Part shown: one piece after another, positions 16,704-25,708 of the stretch
How the letters are laid out: each line of letters opens with the position of its first letter
How positions within the stretch are numbered: the first letter of the stretch is position 1
The notes under the pieces: model-generated
What the model was told of the DNA's origin: nothing
Databases searched by the model: none
The model's input: only the letters and a program-made list of their open reading frames with translations
Source: CALAMC01 sp964459465
Lineage (GTDB): Bacteria > Zixibacteria > MSB-5A5 > GN15 > PGXB01
Direction of reading: 5' to 3'
NCBI GenBank assembly: GCA_964459465.1
Contig: CAYWLR010000001.1
Span: 310,001 to 374,000 of the forward strand
Length of the DNA stretch: 64,000 nucleotides
Made by a program: the position numbers and the translations under genes

Positions 16704-18824
16704 ATGTATTCCAAAAAATCATCATTCATGACCCTTGTGGCGTTCATGATGCTTGCCTTTGCGGCATTATGGCTGACCGGGTGCGATTCCAGTTCGAGCT
16801 CGAACACGACGGGATCGATCGAAGTTACCACCATTTCCGTCAGTCCATCGTCGATTAATGTGGGCGGAACCTGCGTCGTCGAAGTGCAGGTTACCGACGG
16901 CTCAAATCCGGTGGCCAATCGCGCGGTTCAATTCACGGTTGATCCGACATCGGCTGGGACATTCAATCCCGCCATGGCCGTGAGCGATGCCAATGGTTTG
17001 GTCGCCACCACTTTTACTTCATCGCAAACGGGCAACGTGACTATCACCGCCCGCATCAGCGATGCCATATACAGAACCGCCTCGCTGACCGTGCAGGCCA
17101 GCCAGCAGACGGGTTCGGGCAATATCAATTTGGCCGTGACGCCGTCGCTTCTTCTGGCCGACGGCAGTTCCACGGCGGAATTGACCGTTACTATTGAAGA
17201 TGCACTGGGTAATCCGGCCCCGGCCGGGACGACCGTCCGCCTTGCCGCCGGTGAAAAATTCGTCGACGTCGACGCCAACGGTTATTTCACCGCCGGCGTT
17301 GACAGCCTCGTATATGATGTCATCAATAACGGCAGCTGGAATCCGATCGGCATTATTCCTTCGACTGCGACCGTCTCCGGGACCGTAGGTCAGGCAACAG
17401 TCACGTATATCGCGGGGACAGAGGCCGTCACGGTTTATATCCGGGCCACAGTGACCGAAGGCAGTTACATTGGTTACGCCGAAATTCCGCTACAATTGAC
17501 TCCCGATGCCGCGATCGAGAGCATATATCTCATGAGTGATTCCAATAGCCTGGCGGTACAATCCACGGGCGGCATGGAAACGGCTACATTGACCGCCATC
17601 GGTTACGACGCCAACGGCAACCGCGTCCCGGAAGGACTTCAAATCGCCTTTATCATTACCGACGGACCAGGCGGTGGTGAAAGGCTGGGAACCGAAGATT
17701 ATGGACCGTATATTGCCACGACAAATGCTCTGGGTGAGGCCTATTGCCCGGTTTCATCGGGAACGATTTCGGGAACGATACGAATTCGCGCTTATGTCGG
17801 CAGTATCCTGTCCAATTCGACACTTTTGATGGTTCATGCCGGGCCGCCGGCCAATATTGTAGTCGGTGCCGAAGTCTGCAATGTCCAGGCTTGGGGCTGG
17901 GTGAATGTGGACGTCGACATTGTCGCGATTGTGTCGGATATCTATAACAATCCGGTTCGGGATTCGACCGCCGTTTATTTTACGGTTGATGAAGGTACGA
18001 TAATGGCTCATATGGGCAGAACGGTCGATCAGAAAGGAATTGTTGAGTCATCATGGATATCGGGCTTTAATCCCCCAAGCGCCGACGGCATCGTTCGGGT
18101 AATCGCCGAAACCTCCGGCGGCACGGTTGCCGATACCAGCTATTTTATCAATAGCTGGTACCCCGATACCATGTGGTATGTCGAGCCGTTCCCGAGTTCG
18201 ATTATGGCTGATGGCAAAATGTATCGCAAATTCCTGCTGGAGGTCCGCGACCTCAATGGCAATTATGTTCTCGACCAGACCGAAATCGATATTGAAAGCT
18301 ATTATGTCACCGTTGCTTCCGGCGTCGTTCAGGACGGCTGTAACGGCTCGGTGGTTTCGTCATTTTTAACCTCGGTCATTCTCGATAATGACTATAGCTG
18401 GGATCTGTCCGATACGGAGGACGACGGTATCGGCGCCATCGATGAAATCATCGCCAACTATAAGGGTTTTGTTTCGGTCATTCACCCGTGCACTCTGTGG
18501 ACCGGCCCGGCTTATTCGGGTGGTTCATCGATAGATATGAACGCTTCGGCAACCTATAGCACGCAGGTGCCTTTCTTCGTTACCATATCTGACCGTTGGG
18601 GCAATCCGCTGGGTGGCCATCGTTTGATAGCCAGCGTCATCGGACGCGGGACTATCTCCAACGGGGTCCAGTACACCAATGGTTATGGCGAAGCGACCGG
18701 GTTTGTTTATAATGCTCCGGCGGTGGATCCGGCCATCGAGGATGAGAAGGTTATCATCCAGGTCGTGGATACCGATGCGAGAGGCAATATAACAATAACC
18801 AAACAGGTTTCGCTGCAAGAGTAA
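16704..18824 (+). CDS. Large lipoprotein with Big_1 (invasin-type) Ig-like repeats
   Basis: 706 residues. A lipobox (LWLTGCDSSSSS) follows a signal peptide, giving a lipid anchor and a Ser-rich stalk. Repeated Ig-like modules follow: VSPSSINVGGTCVVEVQVTD at about 40, AVTPSLLLADGSSTAELTV at about 145, and later ones near ILSNSTLLMVHAGPPANIVV and STQVPFFVTISDRWGNPLGG. The pattern D-G-S-x-x-A-x-x-x-V and G-x-A-x-x-x-F/Y marks the bacterial Ig-like domain 1 family found in adhesins and invasins. It is likely surface-exposed on the outer membrane. The start is ATG 16704 (AGGAG upstream). It is monocistronic, with a terminator downstream. Confidence 0.82.
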   Translation: MYSKKSSFMTLVAFMMLAFAALWLTGCDSSSSSNTTGSIEVTTISVSPSSINVGGTCVVEVQVTDGSNPVANRAVQFTVDPTSAGTFNPAMAVSDANGLVATTFTSSQTGNVTITARISDAIYRTASLTVQASQQTGSGNINLAVTPSLLLADGSSTAELTVTIEDALGNPAPAGTTVRLAAGEKFVDVDANGYFTAGVDSLVYDVINNGSWNPIGIIPSTATVSGTVGQATVTYIAGTEAVTVYIRATVTEGSYIGYAEIPLQLTPDAAIESIYLMSDSNSLAVQSTGGMETATLTAIGYDANGNRVPEGLQIAFIITDGPGGGERLGTEDYGPYIATTNALGEAYCPVSSGTISGTIRIRAYVGSILSNSTLLMVHAGPPANIVVGAEVCNVQAWGWVNVDVDIVAIVSDIYNNPVRDSTAVYFTVDEGTIMAHMGRTVDQKGIVESSWISGFNPPSADGIVRVIAETSGGTVADTSYFINSWYPDTMWYVEPFPSSIMADGKMYRKFLLEVRDLNGNYVLDQTEIDIESYYVTVASGVVQDGCNGSVVSSFLTSVILDNDYSWDLSDTEDDGIGAIDEIIANYKGFVSVIHPCTLWTGPAYSGGSSIDMNASATYSTQVPFFVTISDRWGNPLGGHRLIASVIGRGTISNGVQYTNGYGEATGFVYNAPAVDPAIEDEKVIIQVVDTDARGNITITKQVSLQE

Positions 18825-18851
18825 ATTTCCTGTACTCCTGTTTTGTTTCGA

Positions 18852-18895
18852 AAGGGTCATCCGAAAGCCATCATTCGGATGGCCCTTAATTTTTT
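18852..18895 (+). terminator. Terminator of the Ig-like lipoprotein gene
   Basis: A 14-bp stem (one G-T pair), AAGGGTCATCCGAA paired with TTCGGATGGCCCTT, with an 8-nt loop and followed by AATTTTTTG. It lies 27 bp after the stop. Confidence 0.9.
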
Positions 18896-18939
18896 GTTAA
18901 ACCGGTTGAATAAAACGTCCCGAATGCGTAGATTTAGTT

Positions 18940-20595
18940 ATGTTAGTCCGGGACGATATACGTCATATAATACACGAGACGGTGTTTTATGCCGCCGAGC
19001 GGAACCCGAATAAGCCGGCCCTGGTAAGTGCCGCCGAACCGGACAGGATTTTTTCATATAAGTCGTTAATTGAAAATGTCAAGAATATGGCCGACATTCT
19101 GGGCGGATCGGGAATAGCAAAGCAAAGCCGTGTCGGGCTGATAGGCGAAAATTGCCCCGAATGGGCCATATTTTACCTGGGCATCCTCGCCGCCGGAGCC
19201 GTGGCGGTACCGCTGGATAACAATCTCAAAAACTCGGAAGTGGCGGCGCTTTTGCGTCTGTCCGGAGTCAGGATTATCGCCTGTTCTCACAAATGGCTGG
19301 AACCGGTTAAAACACTTATCGCACTCAATGGCCTCGATATAAAGGCCGTGGACATGAAGGAAATCGTAAGGTCCGCCACAAACTGCCGCGAAGGGACATA
19401 TAATCCACCCGAAATTGCTCCCGCCGATCCGGCCGTGATTATTTTCACTTCGGGCACGACCGGCGACCCCAAAGGTGTGGTTCTGACCCATGATAATATC
19501 GTTTCCAATGTTATGGCGGCGCGTTCGGCCTTGCAGCTGCTTCCGGAGGACAAGTTCCTGTCAATACTGCCGCTGCATCATACTTTTGAAGCCACCTGCG
19601 GTTTCCTTCTGCCTTTGATATGCGGCCTGACCATAGTTTATGCGCGGTCGCTCAAATCCCGGGAAATCAAGGAAGATATAAATTATTACAAAATCACGGT
19701 TATGATAGCCGTGCCGCTTTTGTACGAAAAACTGTATGCGTCTATCGCCAAAAAAATATCGGAAGCAGGGGCAATTAAGAAAATCTATTTCGGGGCCATG
19801 CGAAATATCAGCAAGATAGCTTGGAAAGGCAAAATCAAGGCCGGCCGCACCCTGTTCTCGGCGCTTCGCCGCAAAGCCGGTTTGGAATCAATTCGCATGT
19901 TCGTGTCGGGCGGAGCGCCGCTTCCGGTACGGGTGGGGGAGTGGTTTAATCTGGCCGGATTCACCTTTCTTGAAGGTTATGGTATGACCGAATGCTCGCC
20001 GGTGATTTCGGTCAGTCATCCTGATGATATTCGCTTCGGGTCGGTCGGGCCGCCGCTACCGGGCCTTGACGTGCGTATCGATAATCCCGGGCCGAATGGC
20101 ATCGGGGAGATTGCCGTCCGGGGTCCCAATGTCACGCCCGGATACCTGGATAATCCGAATGCCACCGCCAAGTTGTTCAAAGACGGTTGGCTGATGACAG
20201 GAGATCTGGGCAAAATCGAGCATGGTCATATTTTTATCACCGGTCGCGCCAAAAATGTTATCGTCTCCGGCACCGGTAAAAACATCTATCCCGAAGAAAT
20301 AGAGGCCGAATTGAGTCTGTCGCCGCTTATTACGGAAGCCATTGTCACGGGGCGGACGCGCCCGGGCAAATCCGGGGAAGAGGTCTGGGCCATTATTTTC
20401 CCCGCCACGGAGCAGATCGAATCGGCTTTCGGATCCAATCCCACCCCGGAAAAAATCCGAACCCTGATACAATCCGAAATTAAGGTAGTCAACGACCGAA
20501 TTGCCGATTACAAGCGCATTGTCAATTTTGAAATACGAACCGAACCGTTCGAGAAAACCTCGACGCGCAAAATAAAAAGAGGTTTATACCGATAA
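18940..20595 (+). CDS. AMP-dependent acyl-CoA synthetase (long-chain fatty-acid-CoA ligase type)
   Basis: 551 residues. The adenylate-forming P-loop is IFTSGTTGDPKGVVLTH (about 165-181). The acyl/AMP motif is LEGYGMTECSP, followed by TGDLGKIEHGHIFITGRAKN; the hinge and the catalytic Lys region near EKTSTRKIKRG complete the fold. It couples a carboxylic acid to CoA through an acyl-AMP intermediate. Length and motifs fit medium- or long-chain ligases of the FadD type. The YjbQ-like gene follows 3 bp later and mtnA overlaps that by 1 bp, so this is the first gene of a compact operon. Confidence 0.9.
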   Translation: MLVRDDIRHIIHETVFYAAERNPNKPALVSAAEPDRIFSYKSLIENVKNMADILGGSGIAKQSRVGLIGENCPEWAIFYLGILAAGAVAVPLDNNLKNSEVAALLRLSGVRIIACSHKWLEPVKTLIALNGLDIKAVDMKEIVRSATNCREGTYNPPEIAPADPAVIIFTSGTTGDPKGVVLTHDNIVSNVMAARSALQLLPEDKFLSILPLHHTFEATCGFLLPLICGLTIVYARSLKSREIKEDINYYKITVMIAVPLLYEKLYASIAKKISEAGAIKKIYFGAMRNISKIAWKGKIKAGRTLFSALRRKAGLESIRMFVSGGAPLPVRVGEWFNLAGFTFLEGYGMTECSPVISVSHPDDIRFGSVGPPLPGLDVRIDNPGPNGIGEIAVRGPNVTPGYLDNPNATAKLFKDGWLMTGDLGKIEHGHIFITGRAKNVIVSGTGKNIYPEEIEAELSLSPLITEAIVTGRTRPGKSGEEVWAIIFPATEQIESAFGSNPTPEKIRTLIQSEIKVVNDRIADYKRIVNFEIRTEPFEKTSTRKIKRGLYR

Positions 20596-20598
20596 AGC

Positions 20599-21015
20599 AT
20601 GATTGTAACCGGAGAAATATCGTTTGCGTCCAAAGGCTTTTGTCACGTTGTAAATCTGACCGATGAAATCGCCGGGAGAGTGCATGGCTCCGGCATAAAG
20701 TCAGGCATTGTCACCGTTTTTACGCCCTCGGCGACGTCGGGCTTGACAACCATCGAATTCGAACCGGGGCTGTTAAAAGACCTGCCTGAATTTTTTGAAA
20801 GCATTTTGCCGTCGAATAAACCTTACCACCATGATCTGACCTGGCACGACGGTAACGGTTTTTCGCATATGCGTTCGGCCTTGATCGGCCCGGATATAAC
20901 GATTCCTTTCGTAAAGGGCCAATTAACACTGGGAACGTGGCAGAATGTCGTTTTTCTCGATTTCGACAACCGGAATCGACGGCGTAAAGTTATCGTGCAG
21001 ATTTTGGGGGAATAA
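20599..21015 (+). CDS. YjbQ/UPF0047 family protein
   Basis: 138 residues, the full length of the UPF0047 fold. Diagnostic motifs are VTVFTPSATSGLTTIEFEPG, NKPYHHDLTWHDGNGFSHMRSALIGP and LTLGTWQNVVFLDFDNRNR. The His-rich pocket is typical. Some members have weak thiamine-phosphate synthase activity in vitro, but the physiological role is unsettled. It sits between an acyl-CoA ligase and mtnA; the stop and the mtnA start share one base (TAATG). Confidence 0.9.
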   Translation: MIVTGEISFASKGFCHVVNLTDEIAGRVHGSGIKSGIVTVFTPSATSGLTTIEFEPGLLKDLPEFFESILPSNKPYHHDLTWHDGNGFSHMRSALIGPDITIPFVKGQLTLGTWQNVVFLDFDNRNRRRKVIVQILGE

Positions 21016-22055
21016 TGAAGCAGGAAGATCTGGGTTTCCGGGTCCTTATCCCGTTGGCAGGCAATGTCAAAATTCTGGACCAGACACAATTGCCGCACGA
21101 TCTCGTTTATAATGAATATAGTGACTATCGCGACATAATAAGTGCCATAAGACGACTTGAAATCCGCGGCGCCCCGGCAATCGGTATCGCCGGAGCCTAT
21201 GCTCTGGCGGTGGCGGTTGAGGCTGATGTCAGAAATATCGACATCGATCGACTGAAAGCGATTCTGCGCAGCGTCGGCCATGAAATAAAAAAGGCCCGCC
21301 CGACGGCGGCCAACCTGGGCTGGGCGGTGGACCGGGTCTTGCGGAATATTAAACAGTACGACGGCGATGATATCGAACGCTTCCGAAAAATATTATGGGA
21401 TGAAGCCGCCGCAATATATGAAGAAGATGAAAAAATGTGCGCCGCCATCGGTCGCCATGGAGAGGGACTGCTGAAAGACGGTGATACGGTGCTGACCCAT
21501 TGTAATGCCGGGGCGCTGGCCACCGGGGGCATCGGGACAGCGCTGGCGCCGATATACACGGCGCACCGTCAGGGCAAAAAGATTAAAGTCTTTGCCGATG
21601 AAACCCGCCCGCTTCTGCAGGGAGCGCGCCTGACCGCATGGGAATTGAAGCGGGCCGGAATCGAAGTGACGCTTTTGGTCGATGGCGCTTCCGGCGAATT
21701 GATGCGGCGGAGCAAAATCAACTGCGTCATGGTCGGGGCGGACCGGATTGCCAGAAACGGCGATGTGGCCAATAAAATCGGAACGTACAATGTCGCCGTG
21801 CAGGCGAATCGTCACGGCATCCCGTTCTATGTGGCGGCGCCATATTCGACGTTTGATGATGAAATTGCGACCGGCAATGACATTCCGATCGAAGATCGCG
21901 CCTCGGAAGAAGTGACCCATTGGCATGGCAAGCGAACCGCGCCCGACGATATAGAAGTTTTCGCCCCGGCCTTTGACATCACGCCGCACGATTTGGTAAC
22001 GGGTTATATAACGGAGAAGGGAATAAGTCGTAAGTCAGAAGCCCCGCGCTCCTGA
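21015..22055 (+). CDS. mtnA: S-methyl-5-thioribose-1-phosphate isomerase
   Basis: 346 residues with an eIF2B-like fold. N-terminal IRGAPAIGIAGAYALA is followed by the catalytic Cys in THCNAGALATGG (C163) and Asp in VGADRIARNGD (D243). It converts 5-methylthioribose-1-phosphate to the ribulose form in the methionine salvage pathway. Other salvage genes are not in this window. Translation is coupled to the YjbQ-like gene through the TAATG overlap. Some homologues also act on ribose-1,5-bisphosphate-like substrates, but the catalytic pair and length fit MtnA. Confidence 0.93.
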   Translation: MKQEDLGFRVLIPLAGNVKILDQTQLPHDLVYNEYSDYRDIISAIRRLEIRGAPAIGIAGAYALAVAVEADVRNIDIDRLKAILRSVGHEIKKARPTAANLGWAVDRVLRNIKQYDGDDIERFRKILWDEAAAIYEEDEKMCAAIGRHGEGLLKDGDTVLTHCNAGALATGGIGTALAPIYTAHRQGKKIKVFADETRPLLQGARLTAWELKRAGIEVTLLVDGASGELMRRSKINCVMVGADRIARNGDVANKIGTYNVAVQANRHGIPFYVAAPYSTFDDEIATGNDIPIEDRASEEVTHWHGKRTAPDDIEVFAPAFDITPHDLVTGYITEKGISRKSEAPRS

Positions 22056-22065
22056 CAGAAAAACA

Positions 22066-22641
22066 ATGAATACTCTCACCAAAAAACAAACTCTGATCAT
22101 CGTCGATCTGGAAACGACTTGCTGGGCCCATAACGAAAAGCGCGACAATGAGATGGAAATAATCGAAATCGGCGCGGTCAAAGTCGATTTAAATACGCGC
22201 GAAATTATCGATGAATTCAATCGTTTTATAAAACCGAGCCGCAACTCGATGTTAAGTGATTTTTGCAAAGAGTTGACCAGTATTAAGCAGGAAGACGTTG
22301 ACGCCGCCGAACGTTTTCCGATTGTCTTTGGCCTGTTTCTCGACTGGATCGGGGATCTTAACCGCGTCATATTTTCCTCATGGAGCAATTTCGACCGGCG
22401 GATGTTTCAAAAGGATTGCACTTATCATAATGTTGCCTATCCGTTCGGTGAGAATCATTTCGATATAAAAATATATTTCGCGCGCATGATGGGTGAGCAC
22501 AAGGGGTTAAGCAGTGCCATGAAGATGCTTGAGCTGGAATTCGAGGGGGTGCGCCACCGGGGTATCGATGACGCCCGTAATACCTATCGTGTATATCGGG
22601 TGCTGGAAACGAAAGGAAATCAAACGTCGTTGGAGTTGTGA
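22066..22641 (+). CDS. DEDDh 3'-5' exonuclease (ERI1/KapD-like)
   Basis: 191 residues. The exonuclease motifs are Exo I VDLETTCW (Asp, Glu), Exo II NFDRRMF (Asp), and Exo III RHRGIDDARNTYR (His and Asp). This DEDDh set, and the sequence style (EIIEIGAVKVD, FIKPSRNSMLSDFCKELTSI), resemble the ERI1/KapD group rather than DnaQ proofreading subunits. It should degrade DNA or RNA from the 3' end in the cytoplasm. It starts 10 bp after mtnA and may be its operon partner. Confidence 0.88.
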   Translation: MNTLTKKQTLIIVDLETTCWAHNEKRDNEMEIIEIGAVKVDLNTREIIDEFNRFIKPSRNSMLSDFCKELTSIKQEDVDAAERFPIVFGLFLDWIGDLNRVIFSSWSNFDRRMFQKDCTYHNVAYPFGENHFDIKIYFARMMGEHKGLSSAMKMLELEFEGVRHRGIDDARNTYRVYRVLETKGNQTSLEL

Positions 22642-22719
22642 GAACATAATGATTGAGAAGGGGCAAATGTGGAAATCTGCTGCCCACCTATCGACCGGAC
22701 GCAACGTTTTTGTGGTTAC

Positions 22720-22788
22720 GGTGCCCCGCCGCTTGCGGTGGGATTTGTCGGGGGTCTCGTTCATTTGCGTTTACTTCGAAACCCGACC
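22720..22788. repeat. Hairpin repeat copy A (CCCGCCG/CGGTGGG plus GTCGGG/CCCGAC)
   Basis: The gap between the exonuclease and DUF169 genes contains two adjacent hairpins. The first is CCCGCCG CTTG CGGTGGG (22725-22742, one G-T pair). The second has arms GTCGGG (22747-22752) and CCCGAC (22782-22787) around a 29-nt loop. The same pieces recur at 23760-23928, rearranged by an insertion. No coding potential is convincing here. Confidence 0.6.
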
Positions 22789-22813
22789 GAATAGAGATAT
22801 TATGGAGGAATAG

Positions 22814-23614
22814 ATGCAAAGCAAGATATATAACGCCACCGGCATGAAATACCCGCCCGTGGCAATACTCTGGTCGGACAATAAGCCCGAAAAGGCGGTT
22901 CAATTCGCACCGGGACGATGGGGCTGTGTCACATTTCTATTGGCTTCGGCGGCTAAAGGCAAAGTCGCCGTCGCCGACCGCAATACCTTCGGATGCATCG
23001 GCGGCGGGGTCGGGCTGGGATTCGGCAATCAGTATGTCCATTTCCCCGGCGGTATCGCCGAATATATCTCCACCGGCAATGCCGAATTCTGTCGCTCGGA
23101 GTTCGGCAAAAAGATGCTCGATCAGATGCCGGAGATCGAGGAAGGGGAGAGGTATGTCAAGAACCCCGAAATCGCGCAGGAATTCATCGATAATCTGCCC
23201 ATGATTAATATCCCCGCCGAATATGTCATCCTCAAACCGCTCGAGATGGTAACGCCGGAAGAAACGCCCCAGGTCATAGTTTTCGTGGTTCACCCCGACC
23301 AGCTGGCGGCGTTGGTTGTTCTGGCCAATTATGCCCGTTCTGGCGCCATCAATGTCGTGGCTCCGTTTGGGGCGGGGTGCCATCAGATCGGCATTATACC
23401 GATTCATGAAGGCAAGTTCGAGCATCCGCAGGCGATTATCGGCCTGACCGATATTTCGGCCCGTAAGTACATCATGAAAATGCTGGATCATAACGTCCTG
23501 TCGTTTTCAGTGCCGTATAAATTGTTTATGGAGATGGAAGGCCATGTCGAGGGCAGTTTCCTCGAACGGAAATCATGGAAAACGGTGCTGGAGGACCAAT
23601 TGAAGCAGGCATAA
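22814..23614 (+). CDS. DUF169 family protein
   Basis: 266 residues, the usual length for DUF169. Recognisable features are the opening KYPPVAILWSDNKPEKA, the Cys-containing GRWGCVTFLLASAAKGK, FGCIGGGVGLGFG and the late AYCPYxL-like region replaced here by VLSFSVPYKLFMEME. Members are cytoplasmic; several are linked to metal or heme metabolism, but no activity is established. ATG 22814 follows GGAGGA. It is flanked on both sides by repeat-rich intergenic DNA. Confidence 0.88.
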   Translation: MQSKIYNATGMKYPPVAILWSDNKPEKAVQFAPGRWGCVTFLLASAAKGKVAVADRNTFGCIGGGVGLGFGNQYVHFPGGIAEYISTGNAEFCRSEFGKKMLDQMPEIEEGERYVKNPEIAQEFIDNLPMINIPAEYVILKPLEMVTPEETPQVIVFVVHPDQLAALVVLANYARSGAINVVAPFGAGCHQIGIIPIHEGKFEHPQAIIGLTDISARKYIMKMLDHNVLSFSVPYKLFMEMEGHVEGSFLERKSWKTVLEDQLKQA

Positions 23615-23678
23615 GAATTCCCGGTGAGTTTAAGGACCCACCGGGCAAAATACCTATGCAATTGCGGTTGTTATAGTA

Positions 23679-23715
23679 CGTTGTGATCAGCGGGTCCTCA
23701 GGCCCGCCGCCAACC
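23679..23715. repeat. 37-bp palindromic repeat, copy 1
   Basis: Matches 48775-48811 at 33 of 37 positions. The core GCGGGTC CTCA GGCCCGC forms a stem. The differences from copy 2 (GGCGGGTT CTCA AACCCGCC) fall in pairing positions and largely keep the stem, so structure rather than sequence appears conserved. Confidence 0.65.
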
Positions 23716-23774
23716 CCGTCGATCTGAGGATCGACCGGGCACATCGTTAGTACGATCTCGGTGCCCCGCCGTTT

Positions 23775-23917
23775 GGGGACTGTTGAAGAACCAGCAGGTG
23801 GGCCTACGATTCCCGATAAAGTTGGGACATCTTGTTGTCGGGTTTCTCGTTACGCTTCGCTCCACTCGGAACCCGACCTACTTTTTGCACTACACATACA
23901 CTTTTTCAACAAGCCCC
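23775..23917. mobile_element. Candidate 143-bp MITE-like insertion with terminal inverted repeats
   Basis: The left end GGGGACTGTTGAAGAA (23775-23790) and right end TTTTTCAACAAGCCCC (23902-23917) are inverted repeats matching at 13 of 16 positions. Outside them are the two halves of the hairpin found intact at 22725-22742 (CCGCCG on the left, TTGCGGTGGGA on the right), with a possible short T-rich target duplication. Inside is a hairpin with arms GTCGGGTT and AACCCGAC (23837-23877). No ORF is present, so any movement would need a transposase supplied elsewhere. Confidence 0.5.
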
Positions 23918-24032
23918 TTGCGGTGGGACTAATTCGCCGGCTTTCACCTGTATTAACCTATTACATGCAATTTCCGACCGGTTTTTTGTGATTTAATATA
24001 GATCAAGCCCGCTTTAGTCTGACAAGATTACT

Positions 24033-25058
24033 TTAAAACAGGCTCTGCTGATTGTTCTGGTCGAGCTTAAGCCCCAGATGCTCGGCGGCTTCTTTGGAAA
24101 TCATGCGTCCCCGCTTGGTGCGCTGCAAAAAACCGATTTTCAATAAGTACGGCTCGACCATATCCACCAAAGTATCGATTTCTTCGTTGAGCGTTGCCCC
24201 CAGCGCCTCGATACCCACCGGCCCGCCTTTGTAAAATTCGATAATAACCTGCAACAGCTTCCGGTCGAGACTATCCAGTCCGAGATTATCGATACCTTCT
24301 TTATCCAGCGCCGTGCGCGCCAATTCGATATCGATTTCGCCGTCGGCCCGGACCGTCACATAATCGCGCACCCGTCGTAGCAGGCGGTTGGCCACGCGCG
24401 GTGTCCCGCGGGAACGCCCGGCGATTTCGAGCGCCGCCTCGGAAGTGATCTTGACTTCAAGCAAACCGGCCGAACGGACAATAATTTCCGCCAGTTCTTT
24501 TTTATCGTAAAAGTCGATATGATAGTACAATCCGAACCGGTCGCGAAGAGGCGGCGATAACAGCCCCGCCCGCGTCGTGGCGCCGATCAGGGTGAATCGT
24601 TTCAGCGGAATATTGATGACTTTGGCGAAGGCTCCTTTGTCCACCACAAAGTCAACCTTGAAATCCTCCATTGCCGGATAGATGAATTCCTCGATGGCCG
24701 GGGAGAGGCGATGGATTTCATCGATGAATAATATATCACCTTCAGTCAGGTTGGTGAGTATCCCCATCAAGTCGCCGGTGCGAGATAGGGCCGGGCCCGA
24801 CGTTGACACCAGCCGGGTGCCCATCTCGTTGGCGATGATGTTGGCCAGGGTCGTCTTGCCCAGTCCGGGCGGGCCATAGAACAGGACGTGTTCACATGAC
24901 TCGCCGCGTTTTTTGGCGGCTTCGATTGATACGTGCAGTTTGTCCTTGAGTTCTTTCTGCCCGATGTACTCATTGAGATATTTGGGCCGAAGCGAAAGAA
25001 TGAAGGATTCTTCTTCGGGCGTCATGACGTCGCCGGTTATAATTCGATCTCGGCTCAT
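24033..25058 (-). CDS. ruvB: Holliday junction branch migration ATPase RuvB
   Basis: 341 residues, the typical length. AAA+ motifs: Walker A GPPGLGKTTLANIIANE, Walker B ILFIDEIHRL, sensor 1 TLIGATTRAG, and arginine finger region PLRDRFG. The C-terminal winged helix ends LQRTKRGRMISKEAAEHLGL. It drives branch migration with RuvA. The start overlaps the end of ruvA by 4 bp, in the transcript order yebC-ruvC-ruvA-ruvB. Confidence 0.97.
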   Translation of the reverse strand: MSRDRIITGDVMTPEEESFILSLRPKYLNEYIGQKELKDKLHVSIEAAKKRGESCEHVLFYGPPGLGKTTLANIIANEMGTRLVSTSGPALSRTGDLMGILTNLTEGDILFIDEIHRLSPAIEEFIYPAMEDFKVDFVVDKGAFAKVINIPLKRFTLIGATTRAGLLSPPLRDRFGLYYHIDFYDKKELAEIIVRSAGLLEVKITSEAALEIAGRSRGTPRVANRLLRRVRDYVTVRADGEIDIELARTALDKEGIDNLGLDSLDRKLLQVIIEFYKGGPVGIEALGATLNEEIDTLVDMVEPYLLKIGFLQRTKRGRMISKEAAEHLGLKLDQNNQQSLF

Positions 25059-25708
25059 CGCACCCCGGCCTTGTTGGTCCCGGCTTCCTGCCGGAATATG
25101 ATGGATATCAGTTTTTCGGTCGTATCGACTTTGGGGTTGTTCTCCAGCGCTCGCAGAACCATCTTCTCGGCTTCCACGGCTTTGTATTGCAGTTGCACCA
25201 GCACTTCGACCGCTTCGTTCATGAGATCGGTCTGGTCTTTTCGGATGACGGTCAGCGGCTGTTCCGTTTTGGACAGGGCAAACCGGGCCATTTTGCCGTT
25301 GAGCTCGGCGATGACCTTGTCGGCCAGGCGATTGCCGATTCCGGGAAGCCGTGCCAGCGTCCCGGCGTCTTTGGTTTCGATGGCCGTGGCGATATCGCGG
25401 ACGGGAAGCGTCAAAGACTTGAGCCCTTTTTTGAAACCCATTCCGGAGACGGTCGTGAAAAGCAGGAAAAATTCCTTGTCGAGAGCGTCCGTAAAACCGA
25501 TTAATTTCGGATAATGATAGCTTTTTTTGTCGCCCGCCTCGATATAGTTAATGGTATGAAGCAGCACCTCGCGACCTTCGGCTTTGGCGTCGCGAAGAGC
25601 ATTGTATAAACCCGAGGGAATCATCAACTCATGGTACAATCCCCCGAGGTTGATGGTGACCGCTTCCTCGGTCAACTTGGCGATTTTTCCCGATATCTGC
25701 GAAATCAT
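25055..25708 (-). CDS. ruvA: Holliday junction DNA helicase subunit RuvA
   Basis: 217 residues beginning MISQISGKIAKLTEEAVTIN, the standard RuvA OB-fold start. Two helix-hairpin-helix motifs follow (SGMGFKKGLKSL, LPGIGNRLADKVIAEL) and a C-terminal RuvB-binding domain (EAVEVLVQLQYKAVEAEKMV). ATG 25706-25708 overlaps the ruvC stop by 4 bp (ATGA); a longer upstream reading runs inside ruvC and is rejected. It targets RuvB to four-way junctions. Confidence 0.96.
   Translation of the reverse strand: MISQISGKIAKLTEEAVTINLGGLYHELMIPSGLYNALRDAKAEGREVLLHTINYIEAGDKKSYHYPKLIGFTDALDKEFFLLFTTVSGMGFKKGLKSLTLPVRDIATAIETKDAGTLARLPGIGNRLADKVIAELNGKMARFALSKTEQPLTVIRKDQTDLMNEAVEVLVQLQYKAVEAEKMVLRALENNPKVDTTEKLISIIFRQEAGTNKAGVR

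Larger units (their letters stand above)
23615..24032. repeat. Hairpin-rich intergenic repeat cluster
   Basis: 418 bp with no credible gene. In order: a 7-bp hairpin CCCGGTG/CCACCGGG-type (23620-23645) just after the DUF169 stop; a 37-bp element (23679-23715) shared with 48775-48811; a hairpin GTCGATC TGAG GATCGAC (23718-23735); and a hairpin ATCGT TAGT ACGAT (23743-23756). Then comes the left half of the repeat-A hairpin (23760-23771), a 143-bp inverted-repeat element (23775-23917), and the right half of the repeat-A hairpin (23917-23928). The remainder up to the ruvB stop is AT-rich with nothing recognised. Confidence 0.65.

Noticed and set aside
22529..22813. A 94-codon plus-strand open frame between the exonuclease and DUF169 genes
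   Set aside because: It overlaps the exonuclease gene in another frame and runs through the hairpin repeat. No family resemblance.
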